Of a DNA stretch of 43,957 nt, positions 16,216 to 24,790 are shown one piece after another; positions within the stretch are counted from its first letter, which is position 1; each line of letters opens with the position of its first letter. A model generated the notes under the pieces. It was not told where the DNA came from. It saw only the letters and a program-made list of their open reading frames with translations, and ran no database searches. A program made the translations under genes and the position numbers. This stretch comes from CAYONQ01 sp964405375 (GTDB lineage Bacteria > Planctomycetota > Phycisphaerae > Sedimentisphaerales > Anaerobacaceae): positions 1 to 43,957 of the forward strand of contig CAYONQ010000011.1 in NCBI GenBank assembly GCA_964405375.1, in the 5' to 3' direction.

Positions 16216-16584
16216 TTACTCCTCTACATATGTATGTGCTTGTGGATTACTTAAATAGTTTTCTCGGCGTTTAGTCGCTCTATCTATTTCGATTTCAGGC
16301 ACTTTCTTTTCTTTATAACAACCGTGCGATAACAACACGATATTTTGTCCCACAAAACTATATAATATACGATAATTTACCCTTCCCCGTTTTACCCTTA
16401 GTTCATAAATTTCGTCTCTTAAATAATCACAAATTGGCCTACGCAATTCACAGCCGTATCGCTCTAAATCTTCCAATCTTTCTGTCCACTTATTTTTAAT
16501 TTTTTGTGGCAATTTATCCATCCATTCCAGTAAGGGCACCTTGCCACCTTTTTCCTTGTAAATTATTAGTTCCGTCCATGGCAT
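16216..16584 (-). CDS. RelE/HigB-type toxin (Gp49-like)
   Basis: This 122-residue protein resembles the phage-derived Gp49-like HigB family of mRNA interferases. It contains PLLEWMDKLPQKIKNKWTERL, then LRRPICDYLRDEIYELRVKRG and VNYRILYSFVGQNIVLLSHGCYKEKK with the conserved basic residues of the RelE fold. These toxins cut mRNA on the ribosome. The ATG lies almost at the predicted transcription start, so the message may be leaderless. The surrounding DNA (16585-16740) is AT-rich and without genes, consistent with a mobile toxin-antitoxin module. Confidence 0.85.
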   Translation of the reverse strand: MPWTELIIYKEKGGKVPLLEWMDKLPQKIKNKWTERLEDLERYGCELRRPICDYLRDEIYELRVKRGRVNYRILYSFVGQNIVLLSHGCYKEKKVPEIEIDRATKRRENYLSNPQAHTYVEE

Positions 16585-16591
16585 CTATTAT

Positions 16592-16621
16592 ATAATATCG
16601 CAAAAATGTGATAAAAGTCAA
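16592..16621 (-). promoter_or_regulatory. Toxin-antitoxin promoter with palindromic -10
   Basis: On the minus strand TTGACT (-35, 16616-16621) and TATTAT (-10, 16592-16597) are 18 bases apart. The -10 lies in a palindromic stretch, ATTATATAAT, that could be the antitoxin's operator. The start codon at 16584 is about 8 bases downstream of the -10, leaving little or no leader. Confidence 0.55.
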
Positions 16622-16740
16622 AGAAAAAATCACAAAAAAGTAATATTTTCTACCAGTTTTGATATATCCTCTTAGAATATAAAGAGTTACGAACCTCAAA
16701 AAAAGTTTAAAAATTAAAAGATTAAAGGCAAAAATTGCTC

Positions 16741-17478
16741 TTACCGGCCTGTTTCGGCTTGCAGGATAAAGTCACAGACTTTGGTTACGGCGTAATCCTC
16801 CACGCTTTTTAAGCGAAGTTCCGGGTCAAATTTTGCATCCGGCAGCAGCAGTCTTGGCTTGGGCCAGAGAAGAAGTGTCTCTATGAACATCTTTTTTGAC
16901 TCGCGAAGGAAGGATTCTATCTTGACTTCAATCTGAAGCGGCTCTTCGTCGTTTTTCACAGGCGGCATAACGAGGCGCAGCCCACCGCCTAACACCGGCC
17001 GTGTGCCTAAATAATGAAAGTCCTGCGGATTTTGGCCGAGCCGGTCTTCCCACAGATATTTAAAGGCGTGGTCTTTGCAGCTATATAAGTGTCGGACCGT
17101 CGCATTAGATTGGAGGATTTGACACTGTCCTTGCAGCCAGTTCCGGCGGTAGGCATCGCAGACCGCCTCAGCTTCTTTGGCAAAGAGTTCGAGGGTGTGA
17201 GCAGGTCTTTCCGAATTTATTGAAATGCTTGAGACCCGCGGGCCTAACGAGGCGAGTTTGACCTGCAGGGCAGATGGCTCCGTCCGAACGAGCGTGAAAT
17301 CGTGCGGTCCTACACTGGTCCTGGGAAAATCCAATTGCTGCTCCGCAAGTGCTTTTTGAAAATCCAGCCGTTTCATTGTGTCAGAGGGCCACTGGCTGGC
17401 TATCACGTAGCCTACCCCGAAATAGATACTCTGTCGAGTTTCGGTATTGAAACCTTCCATTTTGCTACCATCCTGCAT
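16741..17478 (-). CDS. Unrecognised conserved-type protein
   Basis: This 245-residue soluble protein has no signal peptide or membrane segment. It reads as an alpha/beta protein with a central segment of beta strands (LVRTEPSALQVKLASLGPRVSSISINS) and a helix with AEAVCDAYRRNWL. Most motifs are unfamiliar to me. The start lies 4 bases after the stop of the fumarase alpha gene, so it is probably the last gene of that transcript. An in-frame ATG six codons downstream is also possible. No function is suggested beyond association with the upstream genes. Confidence 0.6.
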   Translation of the reverse strand: MQDGSKMEGFNTETRQSIYFGVGYVIASQWPSDTMKRLDFQKALAEQQLDFPRTSVGPHDFTLVRTEPSALQVKLASLGPRVSSISINSERPAHTLELFAKEAEAVCDAYRRNWLQGQCQILQSNATVRHLYSCKDHAFKYLWEDRLGQNPQDFHYLGTRPVLGGGLRLVMPPVKNDEEPLQIEVKIESFLRESKKMFIETLLLWPKPRLLLPDAKFDPELRLKSVEDYAVTKVCDFILQAETGR

Positions 17479-17482
17479 TTAG

Positions 17483-18346
17483 TTAAATAACCGTTTGTTT
17501 ATGGCGGTGGCTGTGACATTCAATATTGACCGCTATCGGCAGCGAAGCAATATGGCAGGGTGCGGTCTCGACTAATACGGCCAGCGCGGTGGTGTCGCCG
17601 CCAAGCCCTTGCGGGCCTAAGCCAAGTGCATTGATTCGCTCAAGCAAATCTTCTTCGAGCTTAGCGTAAAATTCATCGCCGCTTATTTGTTGGAGATTGT
17701 GGCACAGGGCCTTTTTGCTCAGGATGCAGCTTAGCTCGAAATCACCGCCGATTCCGACTCCGACAACAAACGGTGGACAGGCATCAGCGCCTGCAGCCCT
17801 GACAACATCAACGACCCAGTCGATTATCTGTTTTTTTTCTTCTGTGGGTCCGAACATCTTGAATCGGCATTTGTTCTCGCTGCCGCCGCCCTTTGCCATA
17901 ACGGTCAGCTTCAATCGGTCGCCCGGCACGATGGATAAATGGATTATAGCGGGTGTATTTGAGCCGGTATTTTTGCGGGTATTTAACGGGTCGGTGACAA
18001 CGCTTTTTCGCAGGTAACCTTTTTCGTAGCCCTGCTTTACGCCGGCATTGATTGCATCTAAAACCGTAGCATCACTATCACCGGACGGCGACTTAACCGC
18101 TACATCACGACCCTGCTCGACAAAGACCACCGCCAGGCCGGTATCCTGACAGAGCGGTATCTTTTCGGTTTTTGCTATGCGGGCATTTTCGATAAGCTGG
18201 TTCAAAATCTTCGCCGCCGATGGATTGGATTCTTTCTGTGCCGCCTGCTTTAGAGCGCCTAAAACGTCTTCGGGCAGCTCGTAGGCGGCCTCGATACAAA
18301 GTGAACTGACCGTCTCAACGACTTTTTCAAGCTCGATATGCCGCAT
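17483..18346 (-). CDS. Class I fumarate hydratase, alpha (N-terminal) subunit
   Basis: Class I fumarases hydrate fumarate to malate with an oxygen-sensitive [4Fe-4S] cluster; in the two-subunit form this is the alpha chain. The 287-residue protein shows CQDTGL (Cys66), AKGGGSENK (about 151-159), and ACPPFVVGVGIGG (Cys190) with the substrate loop, then GLGPQGLGGDTTALAV near the end. Tartrate dehydratase alpha subunits look alike and cannot be excluded. The beta subunit usually lies directly downstream, but here the next gene is the unrecognised 245-residue protein, so the beta gene must be elsewhere. The beta-propeller gene lies 41 bases upstream on the same strand. Confidence 0.9.
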   Translation of the reverse strand: MRHIELEKVVETVSSLCIEAAYELPEDVLGALKQAAQKESNPSAAKILNQLIENARIAKTEKIPLCQDTGLAVVFVEQGRDVAVKSPSGDSDATVLDAINAGVKQGYEKGYLRKSVVTDPLNTRKNTGSNTPAIIHLSIVPGDRLKLTVMAKGGGSENKCRFKMFGPTEEKKQIIDWVVDVVRAAGADACPPFVVGVGIGGDFELSCILSKKALCHNLQQISGDEFYAKLEEDLLERINALGLGPQGLGGDTTALAVLVETAPCHIASLPIAVNIECHSHRHKQTVI

Positions 18347-18387
18347 ATTTTATTTCGTGGCTTGCGACCCGATTTACTAACCAAAAT

Positions 18388-20757
18388 TTACGATTCACTG
18401 TCGGTGTTGACCTCAAAGGTTTTATACGTTGTGTTGCCGAGGTCATCCGCAACTTTAATTGTGATTATATGTTCTCCCCTGCCCAAATCTTCAATCACGA
18501 TGGTGAAATGCTCTTCCGTAGTATCATAGACCAGGTCGTCCGGTACGGCACTCAGCCACTTGGTGTTGCTGTCAACGGTGTAATCCGTCTTGCCAATTGC
18601 GCTGAATTCGTCGGATACCGCAAACTTTAGCGTCACTTTCCCCCCATCCTTCTCGACCGAGTAGTTCTTAATAACCGGCCCCGTGTTGTCAACCACCACA
18701 GGGTCGCTTACTCTGCTGCCAGTTAGTTTGGTGGCAGTGGTATTGCTCCTTTCGTCGCTTGCGGTTACCCTTACCTCGTATCGTCCGTCCTCAACGGTCT
18801 TGCCGTCCCACTCAAAGCTGTCCGGCTCGATTTCATCTTCAAGCTCAATCCAGTTTGTCCTTCCGAGCTTTCTGAAATCTATCTTGTAAATCAGCTTATC
18901 GTCGTTGTCGTCTGTGGTTTTATAGCTGATTTTAAGCACCCCTGTTTTATCGGGTGCCTCGACTCGACCGACACTGGCCTCTTCGACTTTAGGGGCCAGG
19001 TTGGGGATAGTATGTGCGACGGCGACCTCCCTTACCAGGGGGCTTTCACGGCTGTCGGAGGTCCGAAGGACGAGTTTATATTGACAGAACCTGCCGAGCG
19101 GACAGCGCAGTTGTATCGGCTCTGTTACTTCGGCCGGTTCGCTCCAGTCGGAAAAAGTCGGGTCGTTCACATCCTTGACGTTTCCACTGCGAGAGCCAAC
19201 TAAAACCTTGCTTTCTTTCGGGATGTCTGCCTCGATTTGCAGTTTGCCCCATCTGGCCGGCTGACCTGCATCGATAAGGTCTGAAATGTAGGTTCCCTCG
19301 CCGGCGAAGCCGTCGCTTATCTTTATCAGCTTTGCGGGATTTGCCGTGCCGATATAGACATCCTCGCCGGCTGCGGCCACCGCGGTTATCTGCGATGCCT
19401 GTTCGTCTTCATAGATAACGGCCTGCTGCTCCGAGGCAGGGTCAACGGTAAAGAGCCGGCCGTTGTTACCCGTGGTGATAAGAAGCTTCTGTTGGTGTGC
19501 CGCCAGGCAAAAGAATACCGCTGTTTCGCTGAATATATCGGTTACGAAGCCATCTTTGGTTATCCGGTACAGATAACTGGCCTTGGCCGGCTTGGGCTCT
19601 TTGGGAGACGGTATCTGCATCTGGGGCGGTTTATCATCGGACGGTTTTTTTGTATTTGCTATCTCAAGTTTTAGCCCGCCGCCATCTTTGTTAGCGCTTT
19701 TCGGCCCTTCCATCTGCAATTCAGGCCGACCGGCCAAAGGCAGCCGCACAGCAAATTTCGCCTGTGCCTGAGCGAGCTTGGCGGATGTCGCCGCCGCATA
19801 CAAATCGCCGTTCTCGTCAAACAGCAGCGCCGTAATCTCTTCCTGGTCGCTGTCGTATAAAACCGTTGCTGTTTTATCGCGAGGGTTTATCCTGTAAACC
19901 AGCCCCCTGCTGTCGCTGCCGGCATAAATAAAGCCGTCCTGCCCGATTGCCAGCGAGAGTATGTTTTTGTCGGTGCTGTCGTAAATAAGCTGCGGATTTT
20001 TCCCGAAGGAATCAAGTTTATAGACCTTTCCCAGCGGTCCTGTGCCGAGATAGATATTACCTGCGGAATCGACGGCTATTGCGAAGATATACATAGTGTG
20101 CTCGGAGCCGCTGCTGGCTTCGGCATCGTTCGGCTCGAAAATTGTTACCAGTTTGTCGGCTTCAAGGCGACACAATCTGCATTTTTCGCCGCTTATACCG
20201 GCCAAAAGTCGGCCGGCCAGGTCGGTTGCCATTGCGAAAATATGCTCGTTCGACAGATATTGCTCTGGCTGGACCGTATTGGCATCAGCCGGCTCGTTGC
20301 TGTCGTTCGGTTCGCCGCCGCCGGGCTGAGTGTTTTCGTTCTCGTGCGATTTCACGGGATAAATCTTCGTCAGTTTGCCGAGCGTGTACCTGTAAATGCC
20401 GCCGTTGGGGCTTGTGCCGGTAAAAATCGTCCCGCCGCTTATGACAACACTGTTTATTGACCAGGGCTGCGAGGCGGTTTTTTTCACGTCTGGTTTTTCC
20501 CCGACGTCTTCAAACTCTTCAACCAGAATATCAGCGGCCCGGCCGAGCTGAAGGGTTCCTTTAGAGTCAATCACAACATCTTCGGTTTGGCCTTTTAGTA
20601 AATCGGCGGCGCTGCTGTGACGCGTAACCTTGCTGGTAACCGCCAGGCAAACCGGACCCGCTAAAGCAGCGAGCAAAAAACTAAAAACACAGAGTCGGAG
20701 CAGCAAACTAAAAACTTTTGACTGGCCAATTATAATTGCCTGTTTTCCATTTTTCAT
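18388..20757 (-). CDS. Secreted beta-propeller protein with C-terminal Ig-like region
   Basis: The 789-residue protein begins with a basic region and signal peptide (LLLRLCVFSFLLAALAGPVCLA, about 19-40). Residues about 95-520 contain repeated blades of the form GNIYLGTGPLGKVYKLD and GFIYAGSDSRGLVYRIN, typical of NHL/ligand-binding beta-propellers. A linker of Lys/Pro-rich low complexity (SDDKPPQMQIPSPKEPKPAK) interrupts the propeller near residue 385. The C-terminal 250 residues include Ig/Fn3-like sheets (KISYKTTDDNDDKLIYKIDF). Its ATG is 9 bases after the stop of the S55-domain gene, with AGGAAC as ribosome site, so the two are one operon and probably work in the same envelope process. Substrate unknown. 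Confidence 0.8.
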   Translation of the reverse strand: MKNGKQAIIIGQSKVFSLLLRLCVFSFLLAALAGPVCLAVTSKVTRHSSAADLLKGQTEDVVIDSKGTLQLGRAADILVEEFEDVGEKPDVKKTASQPWSINSVVISGGTIFTGTSPNGGIYRYTLGKLTKIYPVKSHENENTQPGGGEPNDSNEPADANTVQPEQYLSNEHIFAMATDLAGRLLAGISGEKCRLCRLEADKLVTIFEPNDAEASSGSEHTMYIFAIAVDSAGNIYLGTGPLGKVYKLDSFGKNPQLIYDSTDKNILSLAIGQDGFIYAGSDSRGLVYRINPRDKTATVLYDSDQEEITALLFDENGDLYAAATSAKLAQAQAKFAVRLPLAGRPELQMEGPKSANKDGGGLKLEIANTKKPSDDKPPQMQIPSPKEPKPAKASYLYRITKDGFVTDIFSETAVFFCLAAHQQKLLITTGNNGRLFTVDPASEQQAVIYEDEQASQITAVAAAGEDVYIGTANPAKLIKISDGFAGEGTYISDLIDAGQPARWGKLQIEADIPKESKVLVGSRSGNVKDVNDPTFSDWSEPAEVTEPIQLRCPLGRFCQYKLVLRTSDSRESPLVREVAVAHTIPNLAPKVEEASVGRVEAPDKTGVLKISYKTTDDNDDKLIYKIDFRKLGRTNWIELEDEIEPDSFEWDGKTVEDGRYEVRVTASDERSNTTATKLTGSRVSDPVVVDNTGPVIKNYSVEKDGGKVTLKFAVSDEFSAIGKTDYTVDSNTKWLSAVPDDLVYDTTEEHFTIVIEDLGRGEHIITIKVADDLGNTTYKTFEVNTDSES

Positions 20758-20766
20758 TTTTTGTTC

Positions 20767-22704
20767 CTATTGCTTTTCCACTGTTATATACGCAACTTTT
20801 TTATCAATGACAACCGTGCCGGTTTTGAAACTGTCTTCGAGCCAGTGCGAATACGGCTGGGTTCTCAGCGTCCTTTTCGCATCGGCCAGGACCATCGCCT
20901 TGGTGGGTGGCAAATCAGGCAGCTCGGCCTTTTCCACCGCAACACCGCCGGTCGGCAAAACCAAAATGCAATATAATTTGTCCCTGTCAATATGTAAGAC
21001 ACTATTCATTGCCTCAATGAGAGTGGTCAGGTTTTGAGGAATAAATCTGTAGGATACGGTTTCCTTGAGAAATTTCATATAATCGTATCCTCCGCATACG
21101 ATTAAATCGTATCTGCCGGGCGGTGTGTTCTGAGGTACCCTCAAGGTATAGTGGTATTTTTTCTTTTGGCCTCTCACCGTTTCCACAACTACGCCGATGG
21201 TGGTTTCCTGACCTGGCTTGACTTTTGAATCGGATAAATCGACCGACCATATATGCGATGCGATATTTCTCGGCCTTATGCGAATATCAAAATCAATCGA
21301 GTTTATATCAACCTTTTTGTACGGATTGTTCATAAGTATGGCTATCGAGCCGACACTTTCCATTGTGAGCTCATCAAGACCGACACCGGTTGAGATGTTT
21401 TCAAAGGTAATCGCTTCGGCGTTCTCTATGCCGATGGTAACCTTATAGTCAATTGAGTGGTCCGGCGGCAAGCTGCCGAGCATAAGGGCAGCGCCTGCCA
21501 CGACATAGCGAAGCACCAGCGGCGTAAGGAGCCGATTGTTGGCGAGCCGGCAGTTATAAACCCGTTTTTCAGCGTCGTTGTAGCGGTCCACCGTTATCGT
21601 CAGCGGTATCATTTTTGCCTTTGCACCGATGCGTCCGTAAACCGCTGTCGATTCATCGCTCGTCAAGGCGCCGACTATCTCAAGCGCAGTGGCGAACTTG
21701 AAAGAACGGAGCATATTTGATACCACGGTGTGTACCTCGGCAGTGGCCATTGGCAGGTCTATCGGCCCGTAACCGAGAAAGCTATGCCCGAAGCCGTATA
21801 CCTTATCGCTGACGACCTCCGTTACGGTCCCGATTACTGCCATTGCTATATCGCCGGTTACTACCGGCACGGCAAGAGCGGCACCGGCAGCCAGTTCCGG
21901 AGTTTGGGTCCGGTGTTCCGGGTCGGACGGTATGCTGCTGCCTCCGCCGGGACCGGTAACGGCCATAAGCCCAAGAGGTTCGACCAAAGCGCCCATCTGT
22001 TCAGTAACCTGCGCCGGCAAACCGGAGATAACCAACGGACAAGGCAAGGCAGTAGCACCAGTTAGGCCGCGCTGTCCTGACAGCGGCGTGGTTGTAATTT
22101 GTTTGTCAATCTCGGCAAAATCGAGAGGAACAGAAAAATCGAAGCTGTATCCCGTGCCCTGGTAGGTGTGTTCTGTCTCTGGTACCTGGCCTACCCTCAG
22201 CATCTCCTCGATTGGGGTAACGCCGTAAAGCGGGTCTTTGCTGAAATACCACCCAAAGGCTAATGCCCCTGCCAGCCGGCCGTCAATATATACTGGTGAG
22301 CCGCTACAGCCCGATACCGGGCCTGTATGGATAAAACGCTCGTCCGTTCCCTGAACCAAAATTGCGTCTTTACCGGCACTCCACTTGCGCACCACACTGA
22401 GAACATCCAGGTCAAACCTTTCGACCTCCGTGCCGTCATATACCGTCAGGCAATAGGCCTCCATCCCGGGCCGAATCTCGTCGATGCTGATATATCTGGC
22501 CGGGTCCCAAATGTCTTCTATGGATTTTGGGGTATCAGTTTTGCCCGACCGCTCGCTGGCTTGACAAAGATAAATTCCCGAGAACAGAGAGAGATAAAAA
22601 GTAAAAAGTAAACCCGCCATACGTGTGGCGGGTAAAAAATGAAAAATTCCGTCCTTTACCTCTCGCCTTTTTGCTTTTGTGCCTTTTTCGAGCATTTGTA
22701 CCAT
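20767..22704 (-). CDS. SpoIVB/S55-like serine peptidase domain protein
   Basis: This 645-residue protein has a hydrophobic segment at about 29-48 (MAGLLFTFYLSLFSGIYLC) that looks like a signal peptide or anchor. Residues about 60-175 match the S55 peptidase core of SpoIVB: HTGPVSGCSGSPVYIDGRL with His126 and a Ser in GCSGSP (134-136), then KDPLYGVTPIEEML. Residues about 270-350 hold VYGFGHSFLGYGPIDLPMA. SpoIVB signals across a membrane in sporulating firmicutes; in planctomycetes the role is unknown. The long form starts at 22704 without a strong ribosome site. The ATG at 22620 (residue 29) would begin right at the signal peptide and is a good alternative, but it lies in a hairpin. Confidence 0.85.
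   Translation of the reverse strand: MVQMLEKGTKAKRREVKDGIFHFLPATRMAGLLFTFYLSLFSGIYLCQASERSGKTDTPKSIEDIWDPARYISIDEIRPGMEAYCLTVYDGTEVERFDLDVLSVVRKWSAGKDAILVQGTDERFIHTGPVSGCSGSPVYIDGRLAGALAFGWYFSKDPLYGVTPIEEMLRVGQVPETEHTYQGTGYSFDFSVPLDFAEIDKQITTTPLSGQRGLTGATALPCPLVISGLPAQVTEQMGALVEPLGLMAVTGPGGGSSIPSDPEHRTQTPELAAGAALAVPVVTGDIAMAVIGTVTEVVSDKVYGFGHSFLGYGPIDLPMATAEVHTVVSNMLRSFKFATALEIVGALTSDESTAVYGRIGAKAKMIPLTITVDRYNDAEKRVYNCRLANNRLLTPLVLRYVVAGAALMLGSLPPDHSIDYKVTIGIENAEAITFENISTGVGLDELTMESVGSIAILMNNPYKKVDINSIDFDIRIRPRNIASHIWSVDLSDSKVKPGQETTIGVVVETVRGQKKKYHYTLRVPQNTPPGRYDLIVCGGYDYMKFLKETVSYRFIPQNLTTLIEAMNSVLHIDRDKLYCILVLPTGGVAVEKAELPDLPPTKAMVLADAKRTLRTQPYSHWLEDSFKTGTVVIDKKVAYITVEKQ
22612..22631 (-). 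promoter_or_regulatory. Hairpin covering the alternative S55 start codon
   Basis: CCCGCCA and TGGCGGG form a 7-base-pair inverted repeat with a 6-base loop. On the minus strand the 3' arm holds the internal ATG of the S55 gene and is followed by TTTACTTTTTACTTTTTA. This could hide that start codon or act as a weak terminator. It may be chance. Confidence 0.35.
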
Positions 22705-22894
22705 CTTCGATTGGTTATCGACCGTTAAATATCGCCCCCGCCGTTTTGCTTCGCAAAAGCGAAGCAGCAGGGGCTAAAATTTTAACTGGCAGACAAACCC
22801 ATTGCAAGGTAAAAGAAATATTGCTATGATGCTGATTCAAGCTCATAGTCCCTGCTGAATCGGGGCTCTTTTAGAACAGCAAACGGAGAAAAAA

Positions 22895-23692
22895 ATGAAG
22901 GCAAAACATCGGCACGAACTAAAAACCAACGAATTAGCCGAATGGCTGGCGAACTTTCCGCAATGGGCGAAGGAAAATCTCAGGACGATTATCTACGTAT
23001 CCGTAGTGCTAATCCTGGTTGTAGGGGCATACTTGTGGAAAACGTATGAAAAAAACATAGTAATGGTTCAAAGGCGGATTAATCTTACAACCCTTATAGC
23101 TGGCCTGCCGCGGCAAAAATTAGAAATCCTTCAGGCCGCCCAGCAGGAAAGAGATTATTCATTTATGCTCATACAGGTCGCTGATAAGCTCCAGGATGGC
23201 GCCCAGGCCGTAAAAAACGACCGGATGGCAGCCCTGGCACTTATTAAGCGAGGAGAATCCCTGCGGGCGGAATTGCATTATCGACTTGGGGCCGTTGGCA
23301 AACAGGAAGCGACAGCTCAGATAGCCAACGCTAAGGCCAGTTATGCCGAGGCGGCGACCCTTGCTACAGGCGACCCATCGTTAATGGCGGTAGCCAGATT
23401 CGGCGGGGGACTGTGCGAAGAGGAACTCGGCAATTTTGAGCAGGCACAGCAAATATACCGGGCAGTCGCTGAAAACGCCTTGTTCGAGGGCACCATAGCC
23501 GCTGTGCAGGCAGTTCGCCGTCTCGAGACAATAGCCGATTACCAGCAAGAGGTGGTCTTCAAGCCGGCATCAAAACAAACACCAACCGGGCCGCTGCAAC
23601 CGGAGGTTCAACTAAAAGCACCTGATCTGCCGCAGGCGGGTCAGGCACCAGATAGTACATCTGAAGTGGCTGACAGCAATGTGTCGAACTGA
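22895..23692 (+). CDS. Membrane-anchored TPR-like protein (YfgM type)
   Basis: This 265-residue protein has an N-terminal cytoplasmic stretch, one membrane segment (about 33-49: TIIYVSVVLILVVGAYLW), and a periplasmic helical region. The helices include AQIANAKASYAEAATLATGDPSLMAVARFGGGLCEEELGNFEQAQQIYRAVAE, a tetratricopeptide-like pair. The tail (about 225-265) is Pro/Gln-rich and unstructured. The layout matches the YfgM/TPR_21 group, which is thought to assist periplasmic chaperone handover at the Sec translocon. It stands 15 bases before the rluD-type gene and probably shares its transcript. A ribosome site (GGAG) lies before the ATG. Confidence 0.75.
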   Translation: MKAKHRHELKTNELAEWLANFPQWAKENLRTIIYVSVVLILVVGAYLWKTYEKNIVMVQRRINLTTLIAGLPRQKLEILQAAQQERDYSFMLIQVADKLQDGAQAVKNDRMAALALIKRGESLRAELHYRLGAVGKQEATAQIANAKASYAEAATLATGDPSLMAVARFGGGLCEEELGNFEQAQQIYRAVAENALFEGTIAAVQAVRRLETIADYQQEVVFKPASKQTPTGPLQPEVQLKAPDLPQAGQAPDSTSEVADSNVSN

Positions 23693-23707
23693 CAGGGGGG
23701 TGAGGAT

Positions 23708-24733
23708 TTGGTTGCCGAAAAGGTGAAACGTCCAAAACCCCAGCCATCCCTGCCGCAGCCGTCTGCAGCCGCCGGGCCGTTGATGCTTCAGGTGGCCAGT
23801 TCCATCAAAGACCGGCGGATAGATAAGTACCTCCATAGCAGATTTAATAACCTCAGCCGCGTTATGATACAAAAACAAATCGGTGCCGGGGCAGTTAAGG
23901 TCAACGGAAAAACCGTCAAATCCAGCTTTAAGTTGAACCCGGGTGACAAAATCGAATTGACATTGCCGCCGCTGCCAAGCAAGGAGATTTTAGCCGAAGA
24001 TATCCCGCTGAATATCATTTATGAAGACGACGACATAATCGTTCTCAACAAGCAGGCCGATATGATAGTCCATCCTGCTCGCGGCAATACCCACGGCACG
24101 CTCGTGAACGCCCTTGCTTATTATTCGGAAGAGCTTTCCAGTGGTTTAGGCCAGTTTCGGCCCGGCATTGTCCATCGGCTTGACAAAAATACAACGGGGA
24201 TTATGGTCGCTGCCAAAAACGATACGGCCCAGTGGAAGATTGCCAAACAATTTGAAAACCGCCAGGTCAAAAAAAGTTATTTTGCCATAGTGCACGGCAC
24301 ACCGCAACTTTCAGCCGACCGCATAAACGTGCCGCTGGGTGTACATCCCAAGACAAGAGAAAAATACGCAATCAGGCCGGAAACCGGCAAGGAAACAATC
24401 ACTTTTTACGAGGTGGTTGAAAGTTTCCGCGGCTTTTCCCTGCTGAAGCTCACGCCCAAAACCGGCCGAACACACCAGATAAGGGTGCATCTGTCTTACA
24501 TTAAGCACCCAATCGTCGGCGACGATATGTATGGCGGCAAACTCGTCTATCCCTGGCAGTTAAAAGACACAGAACCGGCCGTCCAACAACCGATTATAAA
24601 CCGCTGTGCCCTGCACGCCTCTACCCTCGAATTCAAGCACCCGACAACCGAAAAAGAAGTAAAATTCGAGGCCCCATTACCCAAAGATATGCAAAACCTG
24701 CTCGATATGCTGCGAAAATGCCGGAAAACCTAA
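23708..24733 (+). CDS. rluD: RluA-family rRNA pseudouridine synthase (RluD type)
   Basis: This 341-residue enzyme makes pseudouridine in 23S rRNA. An S4 RNA-binding domain lies at about 36-90 (RRIDKYLHSRFNNLSRVMIQKQI). The catalytic motif RPGIVHRLDKNTTG places the nucleophile Asp at residue 159. The C-terminal core (LLKLTPKTGRTHQIRVHL) completes the fold. RluD, RluC and RluB-type members cannot be told apart by eye, but the S4 domain and length favour RluD. The start is a TTG with GAGG just upstream; the first ~30 residues are Pro-rich and poorly conserved. Confidence is high for the family, moderate for the symbol. Confidence 0.88.
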   Translation: MVAEKVKRPKPQPSLPQPSAAAGPLMLQVASSIKDRRIDKYLHSRFNNLSRVMIQKQIGAGAVKVNGKTVKSSFKLNPGDKIELTLPPLPSKEILAEDIPLNIIYEDDDIIVLNKQADMIVHPARGNTHGTLVNALAYYSEELSSGLGQFRPGIVHRLDKNTTGIMVAAKNDTAQWKIAKQFENRQVKKSYFAIVHGTPQLSADRINVPLGVHPKTREKYAIRPETGKETITFYEVVESFRGFSLLKLTPKTGRTHQIRVHLSYIKHPIVGDDMYGGKLVYPWQLKDTEPAVQQPIINRCALHASTLEFKHPTTEKEVKFEAPLPKDMQNLLDMLRKCRKT

Positions 24734-24790
24734 CTCGATACTCATAACGAGATTCGAGCATCCAGTATCAAGGAACGAATAAACGAGACC

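Noticed and set aside
15883..16584. Toxin-antitoxin pair as the novel system
   Set aside because: The two genes fit the known HigBA/Gp49-like arrangement; only the leaderless start is unusual.
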